Of a stretch of DNA of 64,000 nucleotides, positions 45,350 through 57,475 are shown in pieces. The notes below the pieces were generated by a model. That model saw nothing but the letters and a program-made list of their open reading frames with translations. It made no database searches and had not been told where the DNA came from. The stretch is taken from positions 2,204,501-2,268,500 of the forward strand of contig JAPYXD010000678.1 in NCBI GenBank assembly GCA_030998225.1, given 5' to 3'. Position numbers and translations under genes: made by a program. The DNA is from Diplolepis rosae. Lineage: Eukaryota; Arthropoda; Insecta; Hymenoptera; Diplolepididae. How positions within the stretch are numbered: the first letter of the stretch is position 1; each line of letters starts with the position of its first letter.

Positions 45350-46090
45350 AAATAGTTAACTCCGAAAGATTTTGATGTTCCAAAAACAAATCCGTTCTCC
45401 AAATTTTCCAAGCACATCAGAATTTCGGGATAACCTAACCTAAAAGTGCAAAAAGTGTAATTTTTAGCTTTATTTGGAATAATATAAGACGAGCAGCGAT
45501 TTTTTTTTTCTTAGATCAGCTATTGTTATCGTTTATTACTCCTTTTACCTCTCATTTCCATTTTTGATCATCACGAACCGAATTTTTTTCTTCGAGATAT
45601 GGCACATTAATCATTTTAATTTTACAGTAAAAAAGAGCAAAAAAGAAGAAGTAAACAAAAATAAATTTTTATTCCATTAATAAACGTTTCGGTTTCTAAA
45701 GGTTTTTGAGTTTGCTGAATCCGAACTTGAAATCAGATTTCCAAGATTGAAGATAGTGAATCAAATATGGCGGATCAAAGTTATAAAGAAATACCTGGTT
45801 TTGTACAGAATCTAGTGTCTTGAGTTTAATGTGACATACTCCAGAGAAAAAAATTAATGCGAAATAATCTACAATTTAAATAAAAGGTAAAAATCAGTGC
45901 TAAATCATAGCGTAAGAGGATTTTAGACAAAAAATTCGCTGCTCGTCTTATATTGTTTTAAATATAGCTGAAAAAGGCCATTTTTACACATTTAGGTTAG
46001 GACATCTCGGAACCTTGACGTATAGGAAACATTTGGACAACGAATTTTTTTTATGACACCAAAATCCTTTGGGAAATTAACAAAAGTTGA
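45350..46090. repeat. Imperfect inverted-repeat element
   Basis: Arms 45356-45510 and 45915-46075 pair, best around ATATAAGACGAGCAGCGA. A diverged single arm occurs at about 52985-53130 (shared TCTAACCTAAAAGTGCAAAA-like block). No coding potential. Confidence 0.55.
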
Positions 46091-46271
46091 TAAATGTTTT
46101 TTTTTTTTGGTCGCCGTACACCAAAAATCAGCATTATCGGTCTGGTATTGCGTGCGGAAAGTTTATTTTCCCTCACTAGTGCTGTAAAATAGTGCGGAAA
46201 AATCAAATTTCTGCACGCAAAACAACACCGACTCGGCTAACTTTCGGTATAAAGCTAACAAAAAATATCGT

Positions 46272-46334
46272 TCGTATCACGTGCGGAAAGGCATATTTCT
46301 TGCGTTAAAATACGCCTTTCCGCACTTGATACGA
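46272..46334. repeat. GC-rich hairpin
   Basis: GTATCACGTGCGGAAAGGC and, about 25 bases on, GCCTTTCCGCACTTGATAC form a stem of about 18 bp. Confidence 0.6.
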
Positions 46335-46564
46335 AATATAATATTTTTGAGACCCGTTTTGACACGATTGAAGCCATAAAACAAAATTCGTGAAATGAGC
46401 TGAAGGCCATACCGGAAAGCACCTATAAAAAAATATTGATGAATAAATGAAAATTGTGCGTTTTATTTAACAATTCCCTGTACTTTTTTGACACAACTCA
46501 TTAAAAGCATTGTTATACGCCATAAGAAATGAGACAAAGGATGATAATCTTGTGGAAAATATAA

Positions 46565-46570
46565 GCCTAC
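46565..46570 (-). other. Splice donor of the receptor exon (phase 1)
   Basis: AG|GTAGGC on the minus strand, exactly where family similarity ends (after CYIKL). Downstream the frame has no similarity to the expected seventh helix. Confidence 0.6.
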
Positions 46571-47555
46571 CTAGTTTAATGTAACATTCCTCAAAGAATT
46601 CGGGTCCAAGAATAACACTGAGTAGTCCCAATACCCCTTGTGGGAACTCTGTGAGTAAAAATAAGAGCAGGATAGCCAGAAGCATTTTGGTGGTTCTATC
46701 AGTCTGTTTTTCCTTATCCATCAGTCTCGATGGTTTTCTTTTCCTTTTTTTCCCATTAGAGAACTCCGTAGATACCTCCTCACGTTTGATCATAGTTGCT
46801 TCAGCCAGTTTCTTTCTTCTTTTCTTAGCCTCGACGAGAGCTAAGATCAACCTGAGACTCAAAATGGTCAATGCCACACATGGTATCAACTTGATAACTA
46901 CACTGTACATCCAGAAGTTGAGGAGTTTTGCATTTTCAGTAAGGTCCACAACAAAGATGGTCCCATTAATTAAATTTTCTCGATGAGATGTCGAGTTGTA
47001 GAAACTAGAATTCACTCTCATCCCATTGTCATCTAGTAATTGAGACTTCTCAACAATGCTCGTGGTCACATAAAGGGGTACACATATGATGGGACAAAAG
47101 AGATAGGCACTAACAATAGCTATAATACTTCTTCGAAAGCTACACCATTCCCGATTTTTTTGAGGATGTGCGACCGCGATATAGCGCCAAACAGCCAAGG
47201 TCACGGTCAGCCAAATCGAAATAGTATGGAAGACTTGGGCAAAAAGAGCATGAAAGAGGACGAAAACAGTCCATTTATAGGAAAAAGTGTCCCGTGTTGG
47301 CCGAAAGTAAAGGTAAGAATGCACAGCATAAGGAATGTATTCTAACATCACTAATAGATCTGCAACAGCTAATCCAGTTAGGATCGCATTTGTTGGAGAA
47401 CACATTTCCTTTCGGGTAAGAACTGCAATGTTCAACCCATTTGCAATGGAGCCAAAAACACAGACAAGAAAACTGGCCCATCCATGGACCGCTACGTACC
47501 TTGTACGGAAGAGGTCCAACCAACCCACACATGGCGACTCGAAAGTCGAATTCAT
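46571..47555 (-). CDS. Myosuppressin-type neuropeptide receptor (rhodopsin-family GPCR), 5' coding exon
   Basis: The exon codes for about 328 residues of a seven-helix receptor for FMRFamide-like myosuppressin, a gut and heart inhibitory peptide in insects. Helices 1-6 are visible: TM1 VCVFGSIANGLNIAVL, TM2 GLAVADLLVMLEYIPY, TM3 ending in VWRYIAVAHP (WRY in the DRY place, usual for this family), TM4 IIAIVSAYLFCPIICVPLY, TM5 FWMYSVVIKLIPCVALTIL, and TM6 TKMLLAILLLFLLTEFPQGV after a basic loop. N-glycosylation sites lie at the N-terminus (NSTF) and in extracellular loop 2 (NSS, NST, NGT). The start at 47555 is the first Met before TM1. The exon ends after CYIKL plus one base at a donor GTAGGC (46570-46565, phase 1); the open frame running on to 46467 is intron. 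TM7 and the tail are in later exon(s) not found. Confidence 0.85.
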
Positions 47556-49590
47556 TTTTAGGGCTTTGGTACCAAAGTTGGCACCTAATTTTAATTCGTC
47601 GGGTTCATTTGGAGGTCAACACCCTTCTTTCTTGATTGGTCCCATCTTCGAGAGATGCGTCACATTTTTAGTGGATATCAACCCTTGGACCATTTGTGCC
47701 TTTCAGTTATTCTATATTTGCTGTATCTTTTGTAAATTCTTAGAAATCATGAGTCCAAAAATTGTTTGTACAGGTGGTTTTTTCTTACTGAAGGCAACAT
47801 CTCTAGATTTTTCGACTTCGTTGTTTGGTTTCCAATATTTACTGCTTGGCAAATCTTTTAAAATGATTGAATTTTTTGTAGACAGTTGTTGTTTCGGTAA
47901 GGTTCAAAGATGATTCAGAGTTTGAGAACAGTTTGAAATTATTCACTTATTTATTACAAAGTTTGACAGTCTCTAGTTTATGGAAACCACTATTTGAATT
48001 ATGAAAAGTGTACTTTGTTCCACTTGTGGAAAACCTTCTTAGTTTTTGGATCAGATCCAAGATAACCCATGAACAAATTTCTAAACCGAACTTATCATTT
48101 ACAAAATTTCGTAAATATCACATTTCTCCCAAAATCCTTACATCTCTATTATATTTTTCATTGCTATAAGTATTATATCACATTGCACAATTACTCTCTA
48201 TATCAGTGGATAATTTGATGAATAAAAAAAGAACTTTCACTTCTATTTAAATTGACCATATGAGTCAACATTTTAAAGTTGTTATTTACATATTAGGTTC
48301 TTTATGGAAAGTATGCCTCGGTAACAAAATTGTTCAGTTATAATGAACTGAAACTATACAATGAAAATATTGATAACGATACCGGATAATTGCGGTCGCG
48401 GTCGCGCGTACGAAAGCCGAATGAGAAGTAAAAGAGCGTCGCGACGCTGTCGAAGCATGAGTCCTCGTGCCTAGGCGCGCCTGCGTTCTTCTAGTTGTGC
48501 CACTCGTCCACCCTTACTAGTATCTTTGCTTCGCCTACACAGTACATATATACACTGTTTTCTTCTCAAGTTATCCCTCCTCATCACTTTTCATCGTTCT
48601 CAGTTTACACCTTCACCTGCGCTTTTATTAAATATATACCATAATCAAGCTGACACTTTCATAGAGCCTATTAACGATTTTAATCAGCTGAATGACTTGC
48701 ACAAGGCAGAACCTGGGTTTTTAATACTTTTCTAATAAAAAAAGGCGCAATTCAATGAGTGGGTGAGAATGTACAAAGGACTACTGTTACGCTTTGTAAC
48801 GAAAGCAAAATAACCCTTGGCTACAGTTCGTAGCGAATTATATTTTAAATCTATCAGCACGAATTCGTTCAGTGCACACTTATTTCATTTTAATCTGTAC
48901 AAATTAAGATTCATTCAAATGGAAAAGGACATTGTTGATTTGGGTGAATTCAAAAATCAAAATTAAGGGGTTTCATAACCTTTGTGCATCCAAAAATAGT
49001 GTCATTTTTATCATTTATTTTCAGGCACATAAAAAAATGTAAAGCTATTCTAATTCTAATTGTGGTTGTTTCCCTCGCTTTGCTCGGGCATCAAACTTCA
49101 CACTCGCAAAATACATTTTTTTTCCCCTAGTTGCACAATATACTATTTGTTAAGAAATATAAAATGGCGGCTAAGTATTGCCGTGTCTAAAAATAATTTT
49201 TTTTTTCGGAAGTCGTGACGGCAAAAAATTCTAAAAATTGATATTTGCAACCGAAAAAAAACAAATTCTTTCTTAATGTTCATAAGGGTGTCCAGTTAAA
49301 TATCCAAGATTATAAAAAAATTTCATATTAATTAGGTGAGTTTGAAATTTTGTTAATATTGATTTTTGCAAAAACGGTGAGCATTTGAATGTAACACTCG
49401 ATTTCCGTCCAAAAAAGCAACCTAAATTTGTTAAACAAATAAACAATTGTCAACCAATCTTAATAATCGTCAGTACTCCATTATATAATTAAATAATATC
49501 TTATTTAAAACATGATTCGTGTCAATCGATTAAAAATTGTTGAAATGGCGTGTTTTGCCGATTTGAAAAAGTCAGTTTCGAGAAAAACGC
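47556..49590. other. Region upstream of the receptor, plus a repeat end
   Basis: Upstream of the receptor exon (minus-strand 5' side). A short GC-richer, CpG-containing patch at about 48390-48500 could belong to a promoter or 5' exon, but there is no decisive signal. At 49060-49150 lies one end of the TATTGTGCAACTA family (CCCTCGCTTTGCTCGGG, then CTAGTTGCACAATATACTA). No gene seen. Confidence 0.35.
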
Positions 49591-50229
49591 GTTTATCTGG
49601 GTGGAAAGTATCAGATAGGAATTAATTCTGAGCCATTCATAACTATTCCGATTCATTCCGATACCTGTATCCGAACCAATGCGAATCATTCTGAACCAAT
49701 CCATAAAACGTTTTGTATCTCGTTTGATGAAAAACGGTCATAAATCAATCCGACCTAATCCCATTAATTCTGAGACATCAATCCGAATGAATCGGAACCA
49801 ATCTGAAACCAAGTTTTCAATCCGAATCAATCCAAATGAATTCGAGGTCAGAATAATTCGGATTAATTCTGATTGAAAATTCGGCTTGGATCAATCCAAT
49901 TTCGGATTGAAATTTTGGTACCTGATTTGTTCGGATTCATTCGGATTGTTGCCTCGCAAAATATCGACAAAGGAAGTATGCCAACCTTCAGAAAAATACT
50001 GGTTTAGTGCTGGCTGTATACAGAATCTAAATACTGTCTATAAACCGACATAGAAGTCTCATCGACAATTGGCACTATACTGGTTTGCTACTGCCGTTTT
50101 TGATTCAATTTGTATACATTTATTTTTGAATAGTATTGTAAAACTTAAAGATCAATCTAGCTTCTAATATAGTTATACTAGAAATTAGAATACTTTTGCA
50201 ATTACAAAATTTCATCAGATAAAATCAAA

Positions 50230-50760
50230 TCAGTATAGGCTGCTAGTACTCGACCAGTCCTACTTTAAAATACCAGCCCAGTACTGAGTGCCAACTCCCA
50301 GTCGAGTTATAATTGAGATTGCGCATGCAACAACCGCATAGGCGCTCGGCCTGTAGGCCGAGCGGAGGGGAGACGCGACCTATGATTAGCTGAAATTTCG
50401 TGTCGGAAAAACTCGGCTTATCAGAGGTCGCGCCCCCCCACCACTCGGCCTACTGGCCGAGCGCCTATGCGGTTATTGCATGCGCAACCTCAATTAGAGA
50501 TCTGGACAGTACTATGTCAGTACCGACTAACATCACTGGACCAGTACTGCTTTTAAATACCATACCATAGTACTGGCTGCCAACTCCCAGTCAAGTTATC
50601 ACTAGGGGTCTAGCCAGTACTGTGACAGTACCGACTGATAGTAATGGACTAGTACTGCTTTAAAGTGCCAGTTCAGTACTGATAGCTAACTTTCATGCGA
50701 GTTATCATTAGGGATCTAGCCAGTGCTATGACAGTAGCCATGCCGATATTGCACCAGTAC
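50230..50760. repeat. Minisatellite, about 115-bp period, three degenerate units
   Basis: Units share GAGTTATCATTAGGGATCTA and CCAGTACTG words, recurring near 50302, 50593 and 50700. The first unit is interrupted by the palindrome at 50309-50497. Confidence 0.6.
50309..50497. mobile_element. About 188-bp GC-rich palindromic MITE
   Basis: Arms TTGCGCATGCAACAACCGCA and TTGCGCATGCAATAACCGCA (reverse complement), then GGCGCTCGGCC and its complement, each with an internal GGCCNNNAGGCC-like hairpin. It breaks a minisatellite unit. Strikingly GC-rich relative to the flanks. Confidence 0.75.
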
Positions 50761-50824
50761 CCTGCCAGTACCATAAATGTGTTGCGGTACTGGGATGATA
50801 CCACGCTAGTAGTAAATTTCCACC

Positions 50825-53250
50825 TGGGTAAAGTTTTAATACTGTACAAAATACAGTGATTTTGATTTACCTCTAATCTGCTATGTCTGCTCTATACCTA
50901 CCTACTTATTAAGCATAATTCTTAGGACCCTAAGGGACCTTTTTATGAAATAAAAAAAAAATTATTTTCTGAAAATGCAAGTGTGATAAAACCCGTTAAG
51001 TAATTTTTTTCGTTGAATAGAAGTAATTAATTATCATTCAGAATATATAGATGAAAATTAATTTGTTTTGATAGTAATATACTAAACACGATATTTATAC
51101 AGACATTAATTACAAATGTTAGGTTTCCTCAATTGCTTCCAATTCGTTTTTTTTACTGGGTCGCTATGCTCACTAACCCTATTTAATTAACACACCTGTA
51201 ATAGAGACTCCTTAAGTTATTTTTATCCGTTTGCATGTTAAGCATGATGTAAGCAGTTCTGAAAAAAAACAAGCTTCGTTCCTCTATTTCCTCTATTTTT
51301 CCCTGCGCCACAAATGTTCACTACTTTAGACATCTTCCATATGGTTTTCTACATATAAATAATGATAATATTTTTTGTAGATTTTCAGAGGTTATTCGAG
51401 TATCAATGTGATACATGAATCCATATTCCATGTGAAATTCTAAATCGAATTTGCAATTTTGGAATTGTGGCAATCTTGGCGTTACATTCAGTATTGCAGA
51501 ATGCTTCGTCTTCAAATTGGATATAGCAATTTCCAATATTACAACGAAATGCAAAATCGTTTTTCTTACATGATCCGCAGTCAAATTATTTAACATAACA
51601 TGTATAGTATGCCCTGGGAATGAATGACTAATACTTCATAAATGCTGAAGGGTCTTTGAGAGGAGATTCCCTGAGGCATTTACTCTCCATTGTCCAAACA
51701 TAGTTTAAGCCAAACAAAATACACATGCACAGATTCACTATTAGAAATGTTCTGAAATTCACCAAGATTTCAGGTTACAAAAGTAACGGAAAATTATATG
51801 AATTATATGTTCAATCATTAATTAAGAGTCAATACAAGTCCAGAATATAAATATTAATGATACGTTTGAGTAAACGTATTTTAAACTTGAGAAAAATTGA
51901 CTTTAATTTTTCATAGGAAAATTTTGAAAAAAATCAGGGTTGTTTTTCCCAATAGAAGACACATTTGAAAATTTTTTCAGATGTTTTCATGCATAATTCG
52001 TGATGCAAAAAATTGCGAAAATTTTTGCACGCAATTTTGTTCATGTTTGAATTGCGCAGTCGTAAGCGTCTTCTTTTCCACAGAAAGATTTTCAAATTCT
52101 TTATCATTTAATATTGTTGTATTATTTGTGATGTACCTAATGTGAAAAAATACATCACAGTTCCATGAACTTTAAAAATTCAGAGTAAAGTTTCAAAATG
52201 TAGCTCACGAATTATTACAATAATATTAAATAATTTTAAATTAATTAGTTGAGTTTGAAATTTCTGCCACTGCCTATATTATCGGAGGAAATCTCCAACT
52301 TGTCCAAATGTTCCAACTTTGCTTAAATGTCGAGTAAAATTTATCAAACTATTTTCTCCGTCCATGTAACTGTATAAAACTTGAATTACCTGAAACGTAA
52401 AAAAATTACTTCTGCAAGTTTCAAATATAAGAATCAGAATACTCAGTAGTTTATGACTATACGATAAAAATTTTTCTCTCAAATTCACTAAAAAGTATCT
52501 CAATTTTCTTAAATTCATCATAATTTTTCGACATTTTAACTGCATAAAACTTTAATTACAAGTTCTGAAAAATTATTGCAGAAACTTGTAAACACCTGAG
52601 TCGAAATCCTGAGAATCGAGAATGTGAGAAGAGAATCTATAAATGTTACGCATCCATAGTTAACTCTCTTATAGTCAACGACAGCTGCACTTATTACCGT
52701 TTTCCCGTTTTTTGAGGGTGAGGCGATGGCCAACTTCATAGAAACTCCCCTCGTTAAATACTCGCCTCGGTCTCCTTACGCCCTCTTCTTACCTTCGTTC
52801 AGTTCTCATTTCGCTTTTGCTTTACGGAAGAAAAGCCTACTATTCATATTATTAGTTTTCATAATTTATTATTACTTATCAAAATTAACAAATTGACATT
52901 GACAAGGAAATTTTCGTTGGCATAAACGTCAAAACCAAAGAACTTAAGTAAAAGTTAATGAATGTATTTGAATTACATAGGCTGACATTTTTTAGACCCT
53001 GGGACCAGACTATACTTTTCCGAGGATTTTTGGTGTACTGAATCCGAACCCGACCTCAGAATTGCCCTATCATGCCAGGTTTTCGAGAAATTCTAACCTA
53101 AAAGTGCAAAAAACTCTGTTTTAGAATTTTTCAGATATCTTTCTTTTTTCTTGGAGATATCGTTCAATGCAGTTGAGTACTTTGCCGTTTTCGTGCACCG
53201 AGAGAAATCCTATTAGTTGTGCTGACTAAAAGGTCACAAAAGGTCACAAC
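50825..53250. other. AT-rich spacer with dispersed repeat fragments
   Basis: 52205-52290 repeats 28150-28225. 52985-53130 resembles an arm of the element at 45350. No gene supported. Confidence 0.4.
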
Positions 53251-53254
53251 TATA

Positions 53255-54536
53255 CACTACCGTCGGAAATTGTGCGCACGGTGCTTGTGATCGCTATTAA
53301 AAATCACTGCTGACTTTGAACCACGATATCTCGATGAAAAAAAGAGATAGGGCATTTTTAAAAATACATTTGGAAAGCTTATGAAATTCCACGTCTAGTG
53401 ATGCTCAATAAATATTTTTTTGACTTTCTGAAAATAATACAGCACGTGAGGAGTTAAAAAAAAAATTCAAGATTTTCTCAAATTCTCTACTTCAACTTTT
53501 TGCATGAGCTAGGAAAATTTTGTCCAAAATCTGAAAATTTCAAGACATAAAGTCTAAAATCTTATCTTTAATTTAATCTAAGAAAACTTGAAAAATATTC
53601 ATGGGTTCCCGAGATACGATTAAAAATGTTCAATCGTATCTGAGTTGAATTTTAATCGACGATCACGATTCTCGGCCGGTTTGTTGCTCGCCTCCTTCGT
53701 TGAGGCAGGACCAAATAGGCCACGCACAAAGGTGGCTCTTAAGTGGAGCTCTCTTATATGTTCTTTGATCCAAGAACGTGTTTCCTTTATTTCCTTTCCT
53801 TTCATTCTTAGTTAATATTTACAATAACTATTAAAATGTTTATTAATGTTCTAGTTTATAAGAATTTTAAGAAATAAAAAATGTTTACATATCATTGTTC
53901 TATTCGTTAATATGGGGATAATATTGGATTTAAATAATTTTTAATAATCACAAATAACAATAAATATTTTTTTAAATTTAGAATAATTAGAAATAAAAAT
54001 TACTAATGAACAGAATCAAAAATACATATAAGAGGGCTCCACTTAAACGCCACCTTTGTGCGTGGCCATTTCGGTCCTGCTTCAACGAAGGAGGCGAGCA
54101 ACAAACCGTCCGAAAATCGTGATCGTCGATTAAAATTCAACTCAGATACGATTGAACATTTTTAAGCATATCTCGGGCACCCATGAATATTTTTTAAGTT
54201 TTCTAAGCTTAAATTAAAGATTAGATTTTAAACTTTATGTCATATAATTTTCAGATGTTGGAAAAATTTTTCCTAGGTCATGCAAAAAGTTGAATTTGAC
54301 GTAGAGAATTTGAGAAAATCTTGAATTTTTTTTTTAACTTCTCACGTGCTGTATTATTTTCAGAAAGTCGAAAAAATATTTGTTGAGCATCATTGGACGT
54401 GAAATTTCATAAGCTTTCCAACTGTATTTTTAAAAATGCCCTATCCCTTTTTGTCACCGAGATATCGTGGTTCAAAGTCAGCAGTGATTTTCAATAGCGA
54501 TCACGAGCACCGTGCGCACAATTTCCGACGGTAGTG
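53255..54536. mobile_element. 1.28-kb palindrome with about 510-bp arms, TA target
   Basis: Ends CACTACCGTCGGAAATTGTG at both sides; arms 53255-53760 and 54024-54536 stay highly similar throughout; loop 53761-54023 is AT-rich. Flanked by TA (TATA on both sides). Short frames in the arms are mirror images and not genes. Confidence 0.88.
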
Positions 54537-54797
54537 TATATGGTATTATTAGTAAGCAGTACCAAACATTTTTTAAAACTTAGCAATGCTCAAAAGTCCA
54601 TGGAACTAAGTATGTTACTAATTTTTTTTTTTTAATTTTTTTTTGGAAAAGTATGGTCTGGTTTCAGAGTCTGGAGTTTTGTCAAATTTTGTGGGCCTGT
54701 GTTATTATTGTGAAGGGTGTCCCAAGACAAGTGTACACATGTGAATGGGCCTTAACTCTTATTTATCACCAACTTCAGATCCATATTTTGACAGACT

Positions 54798-55925
54798 ATG
54801 ACAGTTTGGTCTTTTACAATTCTAACCATAGCGTCGTACACATCAGCCGAACGTTTAATTATCGTAAAAACATTTTGTAAAAATAATGATTCTCCAGTGC
54901 AAACATTTCGCGCTTTACGTGAAATTTTTGGACCTCGTAATCATCCAAGTACGCGCGTTATTACCAGAATCGTGAGTAATTTCGAAGAGAATCATACTTT
55001 TTTGGACCGAAAGAAAGTTCCACATAAACGTCCGGTGCGTACAACAGCGAAAATCCAAGCCGTAAGGCGTCATGTTGAGCAAAATCCAAAAATTTCCCAT
55101 CGTCGTTGATTACAGCAGTTACATGTGTCAAGAACAAGTTCCCGCGAAAAAAAAGTTGATCTTGTTAGATCTGGTCAGATCAAATTCCCAGATCTAACCA
55201 GATATTGATTTTGTCGAGATCTGACCAGATCTAACAAGATCAACTTTTTTTTCGCGGGTTTGCAGGGAATTTTAACTGTTGATTTGAAACTTCATCCGTA
55301 TAAAATTAAATTAACCCAACGTCTGAAGCCAGCAGACCACGAAATGAGACGTCGTTTTGTTAATTGGAGCCTCCAAAAGTTTCAGGATGAAAATCCTGAA
55401 TTTTCAAAGTTTGTAATCTTCAGCGACGTGGCCCATTTTCAAATGGATGGGTATATGAATAAACAAAACTGTCGTTATTGGAGTGATGGCAAACCACAAG
55501 AACTTCAAGAAGCAACTCAATATTCCGAAAAAATCACTGTTTGGTGTGGATTTTGGTGGGGAGAAGTCATTGGTCCACACTTCTTTGAAAACGATAAGGG
55601 AAATGCGGTCACCGTTAATTCTGAGCGCTACCGAAGCATGATGGAAAATTTCTTTTGGCCAGAATGACATATATGCTATACATCACACCAAACAATCAAT
55701 TTATTGAAGACAAAGTTTGGAAATCGAATAATTTCGCGAAATGAACCCATAAATTGGCCTGCAAGATCGTGTGATCTGACACCTTATGACTTTTTTCTTT
55801 GGGTTTTTTTGAAGGACCGGGTTTATGTGAATGCTCCCGAGACTACTGAAGCATTAAAAAAAAATATTCGAGACAATATACGCCTAATAACACTAGAAAT
55901 GTGCCAAAATTTCATCAAAAATTAA
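54798..55925 (+). pseudogene. Tc1/mariner (IS630-type) transposase, broken and interrupted by a palindrome
   Basis: Order of motifs: helix-turn-helix region FCKNNDSPVQTFRALREIFG, KKVPHKRPVRTTAKIQAVRR, then LKLHPYKIKLTQRLKPADHE, first catalytic block VIFSDVAHFQMDGYMNKQNC (the Glu after SD is Val here), EKITVWCGFWWGEVIGPHFF, and the last block SCDLTPYDFFLWVFLKDRVY with the third Asp. Breaks: TGA at about 55107-55109, a 118-bp palindromic insertion at 55141-55258, and loss with frameshift after NFFWPE (55667) that removes the second catalytic Asp block. Related to, but distinct from, the lineage at 25082. Inverted ends were not found with confidence. Confidence 0.88.
55141..55258. mobile_element. 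118-bp palindromic insertion in the transposase gene
   Basis: Arms of about 41 bp with ends CCCGCGAAAAAAAAGTTGAT, and GATCTGGTCAGATC inside. TT is present on both sides (55139-55140, 55259-55260). Taking out the insert plus one TT restores an uninterrupted codon series through SRTS to LQGIL, so the limits are certain to the base. Confidence 0.9.
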
Positions 55926-57182
55926 AAATTGCAACTATGTACGTAAATCTGCTCTAAATAAATAATTAAACATACCTTCTTGAACTCTAACTTTTCTGAT
56001 CTTGGAGTTGGAATTTTTAATATCACTTCGCTCTCGTTTCACTATCGCTTCGTACTCGTTCTTCTCCGCGTTTAACTTATAAACTATTTACCTTCAGTTT
56101 TTCAGAATTTAAGAGACATAATATTCACTCCACACTCGCCCAACGTTTGATTTTTGAACTAAAAAGTGTAGCAAGGGCGATGCGAAGGCAAGGACTTTGA
56201 CTCGGGCAGTGTTTCGGAACATGATTAATTATTAAACTTGTCTAAAAAACACTTCATATCACAGTTCTTTAATCAGAATAAGGTGAAAAGAAACGTGGTT
56301 TATGAATAAACATGTATTTTTAAAATTTATATTCAGAGGCGTTGTTATTGATTGTTTAGCCTAAAATAACATCAGAACAGTATCACCTGAAAGTTTTTAT
56401 TAAGAAGTCAAAAGTTTAGAGTAACTATTATTTGTTAAAGCAACTACCTTACCCTGATATTAAAAAACTTGCATGAAAAATAAGCTAACAGTGAGGACCT
56501 CTTTACAATAACAGACAAGAAAGTTCAAAATTGTTGATGTTTGTCATATGTTTATTATTAATAACGGAAACAGATATTAAATAAAGTATGTTGCCTACCT
56601 TCTTCATTCGTATGCATAATCTAATTTATTCTTTAATTACTTTTTGATTCCTCCTATAAATTTAGAAGGATAAAAAATGTGATACAAATAAAATAAAGTT
56701 ATCTTGCATTTTTGACAATCTCTTAAGTTTTTCGAAAATTAATATGTTATTTTCTGAAAATGAAGAACAATCACGAAAGAAAATGCATGTAAGTACTCCT
56801 CCATTAATTGCCATATAGAATTTCATAGGAATGAACATAAGGATATGTCGAACCATATAAAAATTTTATAAATTCTATGTTCATTCTAAATAATATACCA
56901 TATGCATAAGGAAGTACACAATCTGGAAGTTTCTTTACTCTCGTCGCCCGTGTTCAACCGTTTGTCACCCGAATAGGTTAGGTTAAATAGGACGCTTGAT
57001 TGACTACGCATATGCAAGTCCTATTCTAAGATTAATCCTTTCATTGGTAGAGGATTATTCTCAATCTGAGAAAAAAATGCAAAAACCACTCTTTTGCCAT
57101 CTTCTTCTCAAAAATAGAGGAAAATGCTTTAATTTTTAGAGGACTATTCTCCTTTTAATTTGTCTTTCTGTCCTTATCTATC
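55926..57182. other. AT-rich spacer
   Basis: No gene recognised. Confidence 0.35.
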
Positions 57183-57184
57183 TA

Positions 57185-57475
57185 CTAGATACTTTTTATT
57201 TATTAGGTGTACAACTTTGCTTCCGCCGTTTTTCGATAGATGGCTGCAGCGGTAAGTGCTGGTCGAAATAGGCAGATCAAAAATGTCACACAATAAGCTT
57301 GGACATCTGTAGACATAACGACAGCACCACATTAGTGAATTTATGTTTACATCATTGTATTCTCAATCGATAATGTCAGTTTTCGAGCCAAATTTTCATA
57401 ATTTGCGGGAAGTTTTGATTTTGGGTTTGCCAACCTCATCAGGCTTTATAAAAGAAGGTTAACTCATGATGAGTA
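57185..57475 (+). pseudogene. Mariner 5' fragment (TIR, leader, first codons)
   Basis: TTAGGTGTACAACTTTGCTT is a mariner-like TIR. About 190 bp later an ATG (57374) opens MSVFEPNFHNLREVLIL, the start expected of a mariner transposase, which then decays and stops. Interrupted at TA by the element 57476-58610. The rest of the transposase was not found to the right. Confidence 0.6.

Larger units (their letters stand above)
49597..50824. repeat. Probable TIR element with AATCCGAA arm and a minisatellite
   Basis: TGGGTGGAAAGTATCAG at 49598 and CCAGGTGGAAATTTACTA (reverse complement of 50805-50822) look like inverted ends, of the same kind as the palindrome at 42406. The left 360 bp match the left arm of that palindrome; the right part is a minisatellite. 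Limits uncertain. Confidence 0.45.

Noticed and set aside
47335..47913. 192-codon plus frame opposite the receptor
   Set aside because: Shadow of the receptor exon over its first part; the remainder has no motif.
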